Source: Rickettsiales bacterium
Lineage (GTDB): Bacteria; Pseudomonadota; Alphaproteobacteria; Rickettsiales; JAJNBL01
Assembly: GCA_021156175.1 (NCBI GenBank)
Contig: JAJNBL010000006.1
Span: 1 to 64,000, forward strand
Reading direction: 5' to 3'
Length of the DNA stretch: 64,000 nucleotides
In this document: in pieces, positions 15,904 to 24,869 of the stretch
Position numbering within the stretch: the first letter of the stretch is position 1
How the letters are laid out: every line of letters begins with the position of its first letter
Made by a program: the position numbers and the translations under genes
The notes under the pieces: model-generated
Seen by the model: the letters and a program-made list of their open reading frames with translations, nothing else
Told to the model about the DNA's origin: nothing
The model's database searches: none

Positions 15904-18366
15904 ATGACACTGTTCGGCTCACTTAACTCAAGCGTATCGGGCTTAAGTTCACAAGGTTCGAAAATCGCGATGATCGCAGATAACATCTCCAACGTAAACA
16001 CGGTGGGATATAAGGCGGTAGAAGCGAACTTCAATACGCTGGTGACAAGCTCATCAACCACAACAGCCTTCTCAAGCGGTGGTGTGTTAGCCCTGACCCG
16101 AACACAGATTGACAAACAAGGCTTGATCCAAGGTACCGGTGTCGTTACTGACCTTGCGATTTCAGGAGACGGTTTCTTTGTTGTAAATTCTCAAACAGAT
16201 GGTAGCGGTGATACGCTTTATACCCGAGCAGGTTCGTTCCGGACCGATAGCCGCGGGAACTTCGTTAATGCTGCAGGATTTACACTCTTTGGATGGCCAG
16301 TCGATAGTGATGGAAGACTGCCTGGGGAAGCGGGAAACCTCAACACAACATCAAACGCGCTGCTTGACAGCTTGCGCCCAATTAACATCAATTCCATTAG
16401 CGGTGTTGCTGCATCTACTTCCAAAGTAAATGTAGGTATGAACCTGGATGCTAGCCAGGCTGTTTTAGAAGGTGCGGGAGATACAGTTGATATCCCACAA
16501 ACATCACTTGAAAACCGCGATAACAACGCCAACAGTATTATCCTTGATGGAGATGGCGGTGCGCTTTCTTCGGGTAATACGCTTGCCCAAGGTGAAGGTA
16601 TCACCGTTACTACCGGCGGACAGACATTTACTTATACTTACGGGGGAATAGAAACAGGATTTGATATTGATACAGTAACAGGTGGTATCTTGGGATCAAC
16701 CCTTGAAGGCTCGGCCTTTACCGCAGCAGGCGATGGGGACAGTTTCACGATCACTACACCTACCTTAGGCACCAATACATTTACCTTTAAACCTTCATCC
16801 CCAAATGCGGTACTCGGAGAGTTCAATTCACTTGATAATCTGGTAGATGCCATCAACAACATAAATGGCTTAAGCGCCCGTATCTATAATGGAGTTCTAC
16901 AGGTTTCTCCTACGAATGCCTCAGAGGCAATGACCTTTGCACGGGTAGGAGGTACTCCCTCAAGTATTGCTTCCGGTGACTTAACCACCACTGCCGTACT
17001 CGGTGCCACTACAGCCGCACTTGATTTTACTTCAGCTACCACAGGAGATGGGATAACCATCCATGCAGGCAACGTGATTGAAACCTTCACGTATGATCCT
17101 GCTGGTACAGCAGGTGCCGGGGTGGATAACCTTTTCCAAAACCTTAATGAACTTGCTGCGCAAATTAATAGCAGTTTTGGCGCAGCAACAGCCACGGTGG
17201 CTGGTGGCGTGTTGACCATCGTAAACCCAACCATCGGTGGGGATGACATTAAGTATATTGCTGATTCTAATGGAGCAGGCACCTCCAATTTTGCCACAGC
17301 ACTTAACATACGTTATGCAAATATACCCGATGCCATTGGATTAAGTAACACCGCAGCTGCAAGTAATCGTTTCTCGACACTGGGTGGTCTTGCGGACCTT
17401 ATTAATAACACGGCCGGACTCACCGCTATTGTTGAGAATCCTCTGGATGCGACCACGGTCCAGATTTATGCCGATGATCCTCTTGCGGATATCCAATTTG
17501 CAAACACAAACGGTGCAAACGATTTCCTTGCTGAGTTCGGTTTAACCAATACGGCACTTACGGGAGCTTATGATCCAGCGGATGATACCAAAAATATCGC
17601 AGGCGGAGCAATTACTCCTCACTTTAGCCGTAACGTTCGTTTCTTTGACTCAATTGGTACAGGCCATGACTTCCAGTTAAGCTTTGTCAAATTAGGTGCG
17701 AACACCTGGGGCGCAGAAATATACGCCATTAATGATGGTGATATTGTTACCTCTCGATCAGATGGCCTTGTCGCCAGCGGTACCGTTGTATTCAATGGAG
17801 ATGGAAGTCTTCGAAGCGTCAGCAATGGCTTAACTACCGCCATTGATATTTCCTGGGAAAATCTTGCATCCGCAAACTCCGTTACCTTTGACTGGGGTAT
17901 TGCAGGCCAGATCTCAGGAACCCTCAATGCTACCGCCATTGGGCAAACAAACGGGTTACGCCAGTTTGATTCCGATTTTAACGTAGAATTCGTGGAACAA
18001 AACGGGGTATCCGCCGGTCTTTTGAGTGCGATTAGCATTGATGAGAATGGATTCATCATCGCGAACTTCAGTAATGGTGAATCACGAAATATCTTTAAAA
18101 TTGCATTGGCTGACTTCGCCAACCCAAATGGATTAACGCCTCTTGCAGGGAATGTTTACCGTGAGAGTAACACCTCTGGTAACTTCAACTTACGGGAACC
18201 TGGTATCAGCGGTGGGGGTAAAATTACTCCTGCGGCACTTGAAACCGCGAACGTAGACTTGGCAACTGAGCTTACCCAAATGATCATTGCACAGCGTGGA
18301 TATCAGGCTTCGTCCAAAGTGATCACCACGGTGGATGATCTGCTTGATGAGTTGAACCGGATCTAA
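15904..18366 (+). CDS. flgE: Oversized flagellar hook protein FlgE with repeated central insert
   Basis: 820 residues, about twice the usual ~400. The N-terminal rod/hook segment (LNSSVSGLSSQGSKIAMIADNISNVNTVGYK) and the C-terminal coiled-coil segment (VDLATELTQMIIAQRGYQASSKVI) are canonical and polymerise the hook core. Residues ~190-555 are an insert with repeats like the flagellin_IN motif: a strand pair, then a helix such as SLDNLVDAINNINGLSARI, NLNELAAQINSSFGAATATV or LGGLADLINNTAGLTAIV, each followed by a strand. These should be surface-exposed hook domains. AGGAGG precedes the ATG. An intrinsic terminator closes the operon. Confidence 0.95.
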   Translation: MTLFGSLNSSVSGLSSQGSKIAMIADNISNVNTVGYKAVEANFNTLVTSSSTTTAFSSGGVLALTRTQIDKQGLIQGTGVVTDLAISGDGFFVVNSQTDGSGDTLYTRAGSFRTDSRGNFVNAAGFTLFGWPVDSDGRLPGEAGNLNTTSNALLDSLRPININSISGVAASTSKVNVGMNLDASQAVLEGAGDTVDIPQTSLENRDNNANSIILDGDGGALSSGNTLAQGEGITVTTGGQTFTYTYGGIETGFDIDTVTGGILGSTLEGSAFTAAGDGDSFTITTPTLGTNTFTFKPSSPNAVLGEFNSLDNLVDAINNINGLSARIYNGVLQVSPTNASEAMTFARVGGTPSSIASGDLTTTAVLGATTAALDFTSATTGDGITIHAGNVIETFTYDPAGTAGAGVDNLFQNLNELAAQINSSFGAATATVAGGVLTIVNPTIGGDDIKYIADSNGAGTSNFATALNIRYANIPDAIGLSNTAAASNRFSTLGGLADLINNTAGLTAIVENPLDATTVQIYADDPLADIQFANTNGANDFLAEFGLTNTALTGAYDPADDTKNIAGGAITPHFSRNVRFFDSIGTGHDFQLSFVKLGANTWGAEIYAINDGDIVTSRSDGLVASGTVVFNGDGSLRSVSNGLTTAIDISWENLASANSVTFDWGIAGQISGTLNATAIGQTNGLRQFDSDFNVEFVEQNGVSAGLLSAISIDENGFIIANFSNGESRNIFKIALADFANPNGLTPLAGNVYRESNTSGNFNLREPGISGGGKITPAALETANVDLATELTQMIIAQRGYQASSKVITTVDDLLDELNRI

Positions 18367-18394
18367 TACTAGCAACGATTTCCTCCTTTGAAAC

Positions 18395-18434
18395 TGTAAG
18401 ACCCGAGTCACACGGCCCGGGTCTTATAGTTTTT
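18395..18434 (+). terminator. Terminator of the fliK-flgD-flgE operon
   Basis: TAAGACCCG (18397-18405) pairs with CGGGTCTTA (18418-18426), followed by a short T run. It lies between flgE and the convergent lipoprotein gene. Confidence 0.82.
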
Positions 18435-18451
18435 AGAGGTGTCCAAGGATA

Positions 18452-18718
18452 TTATTTGTTTTCGCTAGGACGGCGCTTAGCGCTAGCATTGCGCGCCTCC
18501 ATCGCAGCATCGCGTGCGCTATCGCTTGCGTTACGTGCTTGCTCTGCTGCATAACGTGCCGCTTCGCTTGCTTCTTTTGCCATTTGGAGTGCTTCACGCG
18601 CTGTTTTGTTGGTTTCATCTAAAACCATCCGGTCTTCTTTGCTCATCGATGACGAACAACCTGTTGCCGCAACCAAAACCACTGAACATACCATCAATGC
18701 GGAGAATATTCTTACCAT
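18452..18718 (-). CDS. Small alanine-zipper (Lpp-like) lipoprotein
   Basis: 88 residues from ATG 18716-18718, preceded by AGAGG. A lipoprotein signal peptide ends in the lipobox VAATGC (Cys about residue 20). The mature part is one long heptad-repeat helix with Ala at many core positions (AREALQMAKEASEAARYAAEQARNASDSARDAAMEARN), as in Lpp and other alanine-zipper coiled coils. Probably an outer-membrane-anchored trimer. Covalent peptidoglycan linkage is unclear because the end is NK, not the Lpp-type Lys in a conserved context. Confidence 0.82.
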   Translation of the reverse strand: MVRIFSALMVCSVVLVAATGCSSSMSKEDRMVLDETNKTAREALQMAKEASEAARYAAEQARNASDSARDAAMEARNASAKRRPSENK

Positions 18719-18891
18719 AATCAACCTCTTTCATTTTGAGAGACTGCTCTATATAAGTCAGCCCCAATACCATAACACATGACCGAAAACGCAGTGAACA
18801 CCCACCGCTCAGAACGGATGCGACCTGAATTACAACTACACTAGGGGGAGGATTGTTTCAATCCTAAAGTGCACCAGAGAAATGTGCTTTA

Positions 18892-19386
18892 TTAATGAAG
18901 GACGCTCTTGCGTACGGTGGCAACCGAATCATTGATCAGCTCTTGTGCGGCATCTCTTGATAACTCACTGTCGAAAATATCGTACACACGATTAATAGCA
19001 GCATCAATTGCTTTGCCACGCACTTCCTGGAGAACAGATTTCTCGTAGGTTTCGATTTTCTGCATGGTCAACGCGATCCGGCGGTTCAGAGCCGTTTCGA
19101 GTTCTTCATGCGCGCGCGTGATCATCTGTGCAGCTTCTTTTTCAGCATGAGCAACAATCCGCGATGCTTCTTCGAGCGCATCTTTCTGCTTACGCTGGTA
19201 AGATGCCAAAATCGCCTGCGCTTCTTCTTTCAAACGCACAGCTTCTTCGAGTTCGTTTTTAATGCGGGCAGCACGCTCATCCAGAACACTGCACACAATC
19301 CGTGATACGGGCTTTGCGAGTGCCGCAACCAGTATAACAAACCCCAGTGCAACCCAGGTAGATGGCTCTAAATCAATCATCGTCAT
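18892..19386 (-). CDS. atpF: F0F1 ATP synthase subunit b
   Basis: 164 residues. One N-terminal membrane helix (WVALGFVILVAALAKPVSRIV) and a long charged helix (~45-150) forming the peripheral stalk that joins a and delta subunits. Last gene of the F0 operon, 12 bases after b'. Plants, cyanobacteria and many alphaproteobacteria carry paired b and b' subunits in this order. Confidence 0.93.
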   Translation of the reverse strand: MTMIDLEPSTWVALGFVILVAALAKPVSRIVCSVLDERAARIKNELEEAVRLKEEAQAILASYQRKQKDALEEASRIVAHAEKEAAQMITRAHEELETALNRRIALTMQKIETYEKSVLQEVRGKAIDAAINRVYDIFDSELSRDAAQELINDSVATVRKSVLH

Positions 19387-19398
19387 ACCTATTTTAAT

Positions 19399-19878
19399 TT
19401 ACGCAGCGCCTGCTGTTTTGTTCTTTTTAGAACCTCCGGCAGAAGATGCCGCAAGCAATTTATTGACCATAATGGTCGCTAGTTCTTCGGATACGGGCGT
19501 AAGCTCAGCAATCGCGTCGTTCTTTACTTTTGTCACACGCAGTTCTGCTTCCACAAGTTGACGTGCGAGTGTTTGGTCGAGCTGTGCATGGCGATCTTGT
19601 GTTTCTTTACGGATGGTTTCCAGCGCGTGAGTAACACGTTCCATTGCTGATTTGCGAGCACCTTCTAACCCTGAGGTATAGTCCGCTTTGGCATGCTCTG
19701 CCTCAGCGCGCATTGCGCTTGCTTTTTCAAGATCATTAGCAATGCGGGACTCGCGGTCTTGCAACACCGTACGCACCTTAGGAAGACCAATCCTCGCAAG
19801 GTAGAGATACAGCGTCGCGAACATAACCGCGAGCCAGAATAACTGAGAAGCAAAGAATGCCGGATCAAGTTGGGGCAT
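19399..19878 (-). CDS. atpF': F0F1 ATP synthase subunit b'
   Basis: 159 residues. Starts MPQLDPAFFASQLFWLAVMFATLYLYLARIGLPKV, a typical b' N terminus with one membrane span and the LPKV turn, followed by a long amphipathic stalk helix and a basic/Ala C terminus. Heterodimerises with subunit b. Lies between atpE and atpF. Confidence 0.93.
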   Translation of the reverse strand: MPQLDPAFFASQLFWLAVMFATLYLYLARIGLPKVRTVLQDRESRIANDLEKASAMRAEAEHAKADYTSGLEGARKSAMERVTHALETIRKETQDRHAQLDQTLARQLVEAELRVTKVKNDAIAELTPVSEELATIMVNKLLAASSAGGSKKNKTAGAA

Positions 19879-19901
19879 GGTTTGCCTCTCCTGTTGTTAC
19901 A

Positions 19902-20123
19902 TTATTGCAAAATCATCAGACCAACTACGAAAGCCAGAAGACCCATTGCTTCTGCCAGCGCGGCACCGATGAATGCATTTACGATAAGATCTTTTTTCGC
20001 AGATGGGTTGCGAGAGATACCGTTTAACGCAGCAGAAAATACGGTTCCTACCCCGATAGCAGCACCCAACATACCAAACGCGGTCAAACCCGCACCAATA
20101 AACTTCAACGCTTCCATTTCCAT
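19902..20123 (-). CDS. atpE: F0F1 ATP synthase subunit c
   Basis: 73 residues, two transmembrane helices joined by the polar loop ISRNPSAKKD. The proton-binding carboxylate is the Glu in ALAEAMGLLAFVV of helix 2. The Gly-rich helix 1 (GAGLTAFGMLGAAIGVG) packs the c-ring. No sodium-type coordination set (Gln in helix 1, Ser/Thr after the Glu) is evident, so proton coupling is expected. Confidence 0.96.
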   Translation of the reverse strand: MEMEALKFIGAGLTAFGMLGAAIGVGTVFSAALNGISRNPSAKKDLIVNAFIGAALAEAMGLLAFVVGLMILQ

Positions 20124-20187
20124 TGTACTACCTTTTATTTAATTACGTTCACCTAAAAATTGCGTTTGCAACGAGGCATAGGCAATT

Positions 20188-20919
20188 TTAATGCATATGT
20201 ACGGACTGGCTCAAATAGATGCAAGTCAATATCGTAAAGACATAGGCCTGCAGTATCGAGACGAAAAACTCGAATCCAGTAACCGCAACCACGAAGCCCA
20301 AAGGCAGGAAAAAGCCTATTCCCATGGGTGTGATGAATCCCGCGACCACCTTGAGGAGCACGTGCCCCGCCATCATGTTGGCAGCCAAACGGATAGATAA
20401 GCTTACAGGACGCGCGAGGTATGCAAACAGCTCAATCGGAATCATGAGCGGAGCCAGCCACCATGGTGTACCTGAGGGTAAGAAATGCGCAAGGAAGTGC
20501 CAGCCATGGCGTACAAGGCCAACCACGGTCACTAAGATAAACACAAGCCCCGCCAAGGCAAAGGTCACGATAATGTGGCTCGTCACCGTAAAGGAAAATG
20601 GCAGCATGCCCAACAAGTTAGAAAAGAGGATAAAAATGAATAATGAAAAAACGAATGGGAAATATTTACGCCCTTCTAGGCCTACCGTATCTTTCACCAT
20701 GTTCGCAATCAGTTCATAGGACATTTCGGCTGCAGATTGAAGCCTTCCCGGCACAACTGCACGGCTACCCATTGCTGCTGTGAAGAAAAGCGCAACGAGC
20801 CCTACTGCTATGACCATCATCAAGGACGAATTCGTGAAGCTGACATCGTATCCAGCTAATTGGAGGTCGACCAGCGGATGTATTTTAAACTGGTCTAAGG
20901 GATTATGTCCTGCTGACAT
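20188..20919 (-). CDS. atpB: F0F1 ATP synthase subunit a
   Basis: 243 residues, 5-6 transmembrane helices. The essential stator Arg lies in [19 protein letters not shown]. The later helix [21 protein letters not shown] is also conserved. Forms the two proton half-channels against the c-ring. Second gene of the atpI-B-E-F'-F operon. Confidence 0.96.
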   Translation of the reverse strand: MSAGHNPLDQFKIHPLVDLQLAGYDVSFTNSSLMMVIAVGLVALFFTAAMGSRAVVPGRLQSAAEMSYELIANMVKDTVGLEGRKYFPFVFSLFIFILFSNLLGMLPFSFTVTSHIIVTFALAGLVFILVTVVGLVRHGWHFLAHFLPSGTPWWLAPLMIPIELFAYLARPVSLSIRLAANMMAGHVLLKVVAGFITPMGIGFFLPLGFVVAVTGFEFFVSILQAYVFTILTCIYLSQSVHMH

Positions 20920-20942
20920 ACGAAAATCCTATTTTAATAAAA

Positions 20943-21233
20943 CTATTTATTTCCCATCTCGCTGCGCTGTAAGTAACGATAAATGTTCATTAAACTTCCT
21001 GAGAAGCCAAAAATAATACATATCGTCAAAAACAGTGGCATCGTGGAAAGCCAACGGTCAAGGGCATAACCTATTAACCCTCCGACACCGACGCCTGCCG
21101 ATAACTCCACGCAGACACGCAAAATATCTGCTCCCGCGCTTGCTTCAGGGTGCGCCCCCTCTTTTCCTTTATCCGATGCTTTTTTGGCCTTTTCTATGTC
21201 TTGACCTAAAGCTTCAAGAGGATCACCGGGCAT
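20943..21233 (-). CDS. atpI: ATP synthase assembly protein AtpI/AtpZ
   Basis: 96 residues from ATG 21231-21233. The frame is open to 21299, but that stretch contains the operon promoter. A charged N-terminal segment is followed by two hydrophobic helices (LSAGVGVGGLIGYALDRWL and PLFLTICIIFGFSGSLMNIYR). The AtpI/AtpZ family assists c-ring assembly or divalent-ion supply. First gene of the F0 operon. Confidence 0.9.
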   Translation of the reverse strand: MPGDPLEALGQDIEKAKKASDKGKEGAHPEASAGADILRVCVELSAGVGVGGLIGYALDRWLSTMPLFLTICIIFGFSGSLMNIYRYLQRSEMGNK

Positions 21234-21270
21234 GCAGTTTACCTTTAAAAATGGCCTGTCGCGCGAGGCG

Positions 21271-21299
21271 AACATAGCTATGGAAGCCGGGTATGTCAA
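21271..21299 (-). promoter_or_regulatory. Promoter of the F0 ATP synthase operon
   Basis: Minus strand: perfect -35 TTGACA (21294-21299), 17 bp, -10 TATGTT (21271-21276), with a leader of about 30 bases to the atpI ATG at 21233. Confidence 0.82.
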
Positions 21300-21346
21300 G
21301 CCGAAAAACCCTTTCTCTTCGACTCACTTTACTCGCTATAAATACG

Positions 21347-22039
21347 CTATTTTTTGTCCTTCTTGACCAGAAGCGCATCGACGAAGGTCACCACCCCTTC
21401 CTGCCCCATATTGGTCACAGCCTCTCCATTCACAAAAAGAGCAGGAGTTCCTTTAATTTCCAATAACTTAGCCGCCTGATTGTAACTATCCAATATTTTT
21501 TCCTGTACCTTCACATTCTGCATGCAGGCATCAAATTGTTCTCCGGTCATCCCGCCGAGCTTGCCGATATTGGCCAATTTTTCCTCGAAATTCTTATCAT
21601 AAGCCCAACTTTCTTGGGTTTTGAAGAGAACTTTCACAAAATCGAAGTAACGATCGCCTGAACATTGCGCCAGCATAGAAGCCCTAAGCGCCTGTTTATT
21701 CAATGGAAAATCGCGATATATATAGCGCGCCTTCCCCGTATCAACATAGCGCTCTTTAAGCGTTGGAAATACTTCTTTATGGAATGCCGCGCAGTGGCTG
21801 CAGGAAAGTGACGCATATTCGATCATCGTAATCGGCGCATCTTCTTTACCTACCACCTTATCTCCCGGCAGTAAACTCAAAAGCTTTTCTTTCGTCATGA
21901 CGCCTTGGGAAACCTTTTCGGCTTCGACCTTAGCTGCCGGCGCATGATTTCCCTCCGCCTGCAATGCCTGCACTCCAAAATACCCAAATATGACGGCTGC
22001 AACCCCTAACGAAAGCAGTATTTTATGGATTTTACGCAT
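21347..22039 (-). CDS. DsbA-family periplasmic thiol oxidoreductase
   Basis: 230 residues. N-terminal membrane anchor or signal (ILLSLGVAAVIFGYFGVQALQA), then a DsbA/BdbD-type thioredoxin fold with the redox motif CSHC in YASLSCSHCAAFHKEVFP, the helical insertion, and the cis-Pro loop KGTPALFVNG. Introduces or exchanges disulfides in exported proteins. Has its own promoter inside the end of dciA. A DsbD/ScsB-like partner is encoded at 56684-58711. Confidence 0.92.
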   Translation of the reverse strand: MRKIHKILLSLGVAAVIFGYFGVQALQAEGNHAPAAKVEAEKVSQGVMTKEKLLSLLPGDKVVGKEDAPITMIEYASLSCSHCAAFHKEVFPTLKERYVDTGKARYIYRDFPLNKQALRASMLAQCSGDRYFDFVKVLFKTQESWAYDKNFEEKLANIGKLGGMTGEQFDACMQNVKVQEKILDSYNQAAKLLEIKGTPALFVNGEAVTNMGQEGVVTFVDALLVKKDKK

Positions 22040-22089
22040 AGATTTATCCTATTTTAGATGGTGCAAAAGTTCCGTATTTAGCAGAAGAG

Positions 22090-22119
22090 ACTATAGCCTT
22101 AATTTCCTTTTTTCGTCAA
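22090..22119 (-). promoter_or_regulatory. Promoter of the dsbA-like gene
   Basis: Minus strand: TTGACG (22114-22119), 18 bp, TATAGT (22090-22095). It overlaps the last codons of dciA and gives a leader of about 45 bases to the start at 22039. Confidence 0.68.
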
Positions 22120-22656
22120 CTGTTGCTTCCGCTGTTTTGCACGATCAATCACCCGACCCCCTAAAGATAGCAATATCTCCGCCAAAGCAGGATCTTCGAT
22201 ACCCGCAACTTGTTGTGTCAGAACTTCTTTTTCTGACGGGGTCACATCCAGAGGAGGCGCAACCTTCAGAGCGGGCGCAGGGATGAATCCCGCAGGCCGA
22301 ATACGATGCAAGATCTTCAGCTTCCCCACTGCCCGATAGCCAAAATAGGTGGCGATTTTTTCAAGTAATTGCGGCTCTAAATGCTGTAACTGCATGGCAA
22401 GGCCACTATCATAGACTTCCACATGCAACACGCCGTCTTTGCGTTCTGATCCCGGGAACTGAAGCTTCTTTGGCGTACTGTAGCGCGCAAGCAGTTCGCC
22501 CACAATCAGTTGCCAATCGGTAAGTATTCGTTGCTCTGCAAATCCGCGTGTTTTGAGTGCAGGCGCAAGAAGGGAAGAAAGTGCGGATTTAAGCGAATCA
22601 TGGCCAAAACGCCTCTGGTACGTAGGCTTAACAGCTGCGCCTTTAGGCGTTTGCAT
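22099..22656 (-). CDS. dciA: DUF721 protein, DciA-type helicase loader
   Basis: 185 residues from ATG 22654-22656 (two residues longer from 22662). The start overlaps the end of the glycosyltransferase gene, suggesting translational coupling. The KH-like DUF721 domain spans ~20-110 (ILTDWQLIVGELLARYSTPKKLQFP...VLHVEVYDSGLAMQLQHLEPQLLEKI). The rest is basic and Pro/Ala-rich. DciA loads the replicative helicase DnaB in bacteria lacking DnaC. In alphaproteobacteria the gene often precedes a dsbA-like gene, as here. Confidence 0.85.
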   Translation of the reverse strand: MQTPKGAAVKPTYQRRFGHDSLKSALSSLLAPALKTRGFAEQRILTDWQLIVGELLARYSTPKKLQFPGSERKDGVLHVEVYDSGLAMQLQHLEPQLLEKIATYFGYRAVGKLKILHRIRPAGFIPAPALKVAPPLDVTPSEKEVLTQQVAGIEDPALAEILLSLGGRVIDRAKQRKQQLTKKGN

Positions 22657-24841
22657 GACCATCCTCTTGCCCTTGCAACCAAGGTTTACGGGCACGTGGC
22701 CGGAAAGAAAGCGTGTAATTTCCGCAATGGACATTCAAATTCGGATTATAATACGGATCCGAATCAAGCACCGATTTCCAACGCTCGCGCATACAGGCCG
22801 CCTCTTCTTCAAAGCGGGCAAATTTTTTCTTGTCCATATGATCAATCCCGCGGCTTGCAGACTCATAATGATAAAGTTCTGCAAACGGTGTGAAAATATT
22901 CCGATAACCTGCCGCCTGTAATTTCAGGCATAGATCAACATCATTAAACGCAATTTTTAGACGTTCTTCATCAAGCCCTTTGACTTGCAAGAATTTCTCT
23001 CTTCCCACTACCAAGCAGGCACCTGTTACCGCACTTACGCTTCTCGTCAGCATCGCAAAGGCATAATAACCGAGTTCATTTCTATCATCTAAATGGAACG
23101 CATGGCCCGCTACTTTGTGATCGCCAAGACCGAGTAACACGCCCGCATGTTGTACTTTGTCGTTAGGATACATGAGCTTTGCGCCCACCGCGCCCACATC
23201 GGAGCGGAGCGCCTGCCCCACCATCTCGGTAAGCCAGGTCGGAGTGATCACCTCCACATCGTTATTCAGTAGCGCGATGATCTCGCCATCGGATTGTTCT
23301 ACCGCGTAATTATTGATCGCAGAATAATTAAACGGATGCGGATACGGCAGAATTTTTGCTTTGCCTTCGCTCACCAGCGTTTCGAAATAGGTGAGTGTCG
23401 CCGGATCATCGCTTTGGTTATCCACCACCACAATTTCGTAATTCGGGTAGGTTGTCTTCGCTATGATGCTTTCAATACACGTGGAAAGCAGATCCATCCG
23501 ATTGCGCGTTGGGATGATGATAGAGACTTTTGGGGCTGGATCGGGAATCGGCCATACAACATGATGATAACCATATTCTTTAGCACGGCTTTCGGGCTCA
23601 ACCACTTTAGCACCCGTCTCTTTTAAATCCAGGTAATCCTGTACTGCCTTTACGCCTGCGGCAATCGCATAATTTTTGGAATCCAGCGAATGCGCGGTGG
23701 AACCCGGAATTGAGCGCCAGTGATAAAGGATATGCGGAATATGGCGGATGCGGTCAAACGAACTTGCAGCCACAGCACGTAAGCACAGATCATAATCCTG
23801 CGCGCCTTCCACTCCTTTGCGGAATCCACCAATTTCGGTCAAAATACTCTTACGATACACAGCCAAATGGCACACCATGTTCTGGCCCATCATCAAGTCC
23901 GGATCCCAATCGGTTTTGAAATATTGCCCAAAACGGTGGCCTTCACCATCAACTTTATCTTCATCGCTGTAAATAATATCGGCTTGCTCGTTAGTCACAA
24001 TTTCATGTGCAACCATGTAAAGCGCATGTTCGCGCAACACGTCATCATGATCCATCAGGGCAACAAACTCGCCTGTTGCCAGTGACAGCGCGCTGTTGCT
24101 GGCCTCAGAAATATGGCCGTTCTTCTCGCGGAAAACAATTTTAATCCGCGCGTCTTTGGCTTGGTATTCTTCCAGCACTCGGCGGATATGGGGCTGCGGC
24201 GAGCAATCATCGGCAATACATAATTCCCAATGCGGGTAACGTTGGCGGAGCACTGAATCCAGCGCCAAACGTAAATAGGTTTCGTCAATATTATAGACCG
24301 GCATGACAATCGAAATCAGCGGCAGGCGCGGGAAGGTCGCGATATGGGCGTCGATGCTTCGGAAATCGCTTTCGGTTAAGGTATCAAATGCGGCGATCCA
24401 ATGGGCATAACCCGCTTCGGATTTCAAATGTCCACGGAAATGCGCAAACAAGCCGCGCCATCCTTCCGCCCGCACAACCGATATCACCCGCTTCGTGAGC
24501 TTTCGTATTCCTTGATTGCGGGCAATCCGCCAGATACGCGCATAAAAATCGCGCGAGGCAAAGTAGCGGAATTTATGTAAGAAAATCACGGTCCGGCGAA
24601 GTGGGCCCGTCATGCGCCAGGAGGTCGAGAAAAGCACCGCTTTTAAGCGATCATTCACCTGATCAAAACGGTCGGTGACAAAGGCAAGCTGGGTTTCAAG
24701 TTCCGCAATACGGCATTGGGCTTGGGCAAGCTCTTTTGTCAGACGTATTGTTTCCGGGTTCACATACGCAGCGTTATCGTTGACTGCCTTTGCTTTCAGG
24801 CTATCTAGAACATCAGAAGGTCGTGGCGAAGATGATGGCAT
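22643..24841 (-). CDS. Glycosyltransferase with two family-2 (GT-A) domains
   Basis: 732 residues. An N-terminal coiled coil (~30-65, ELAQAQCRIAELETQLAFV) is followed by a GT2 domain (~170-390: ISIVMPVYNIDETYL, ADDCSPQ, MDHDDVL) and a second GT2 domain (~425-690: VSIIIPTRNRMDLL, VVDNQSDD, LNNDVEV, FNDVDLCLKL). No membrane segments. Two-headed enzymes of this type usually add two different sugars to O-antigen, capsule or glycoprotein chains. The acceptor cannot be inferred, as no polysaccharide cluster surrounds it. Lies between trcR and dciA on the same strand. Confidence 0.92.
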   Translation of the reverse strand: MPSSSPRPSDVLDSLKAKAVNDNAAYVNPETIRLTKELAQAQCRIAELETQLAFVTDRFDQVNDRLKAVLFSTSWRMTGPLRRTVIFLHKFRYFASRDFYARIWRIARNQGIRKLTKRVISVVRAEGWRGLFAHFRGHLKSEAGYAHWIAAFDTLTESDFRSIDAHIATFPRLPLISIVMPVYNIDETYLRLALDSVLRQRYPHWELCIADDCSPQPHIRRVLEEYQAKDARIKIVFREKNGHISEASNSALSLATGEFVALMDHDDVLREHALYMVAHEIVTNEQADIIYSDEDKVDGEGHRFGQYFKTDWDPDLMMGQNMVCHLAVYRKSILTEIGGFRKGVEGAQDYDLCLRAVAASSFDRIRHIPHILYHWRSIPGSTAHSLDSKNYAIAAGVKAVQDYLDLKETGAKVVEPESRAKEYGYHHVVWPIPDPAPKVSIIIPTRNRMDLLSTCIESIIAKTTYPNYEIVVVDNQSDDPATLTYFETLVSEGKAKILPYPHPFNYSAINNYAVEQSDGEIIALLNNDVEVITPTWLTEMVGQALRSDVGAVGAKLMYPNDKVQHAGVLLGLGDHKVAGHAFHLDDRNELGYYAFAMLTRSVSAVTGACLVVGREKFLQVKGLDEERLKIAFNDVDLCLKLQAAGYRNIFTPFAELYHYESASRGIDHMDKKKFARFEEEAACMRERWKSVLDSDPYYNPNLNVHCGNYTLSFRPRARKPWLQGQEDGHANA

Positions 24842-24869
24842 TTCCCACTCTCCTTCTTAGAAGGCTTCA

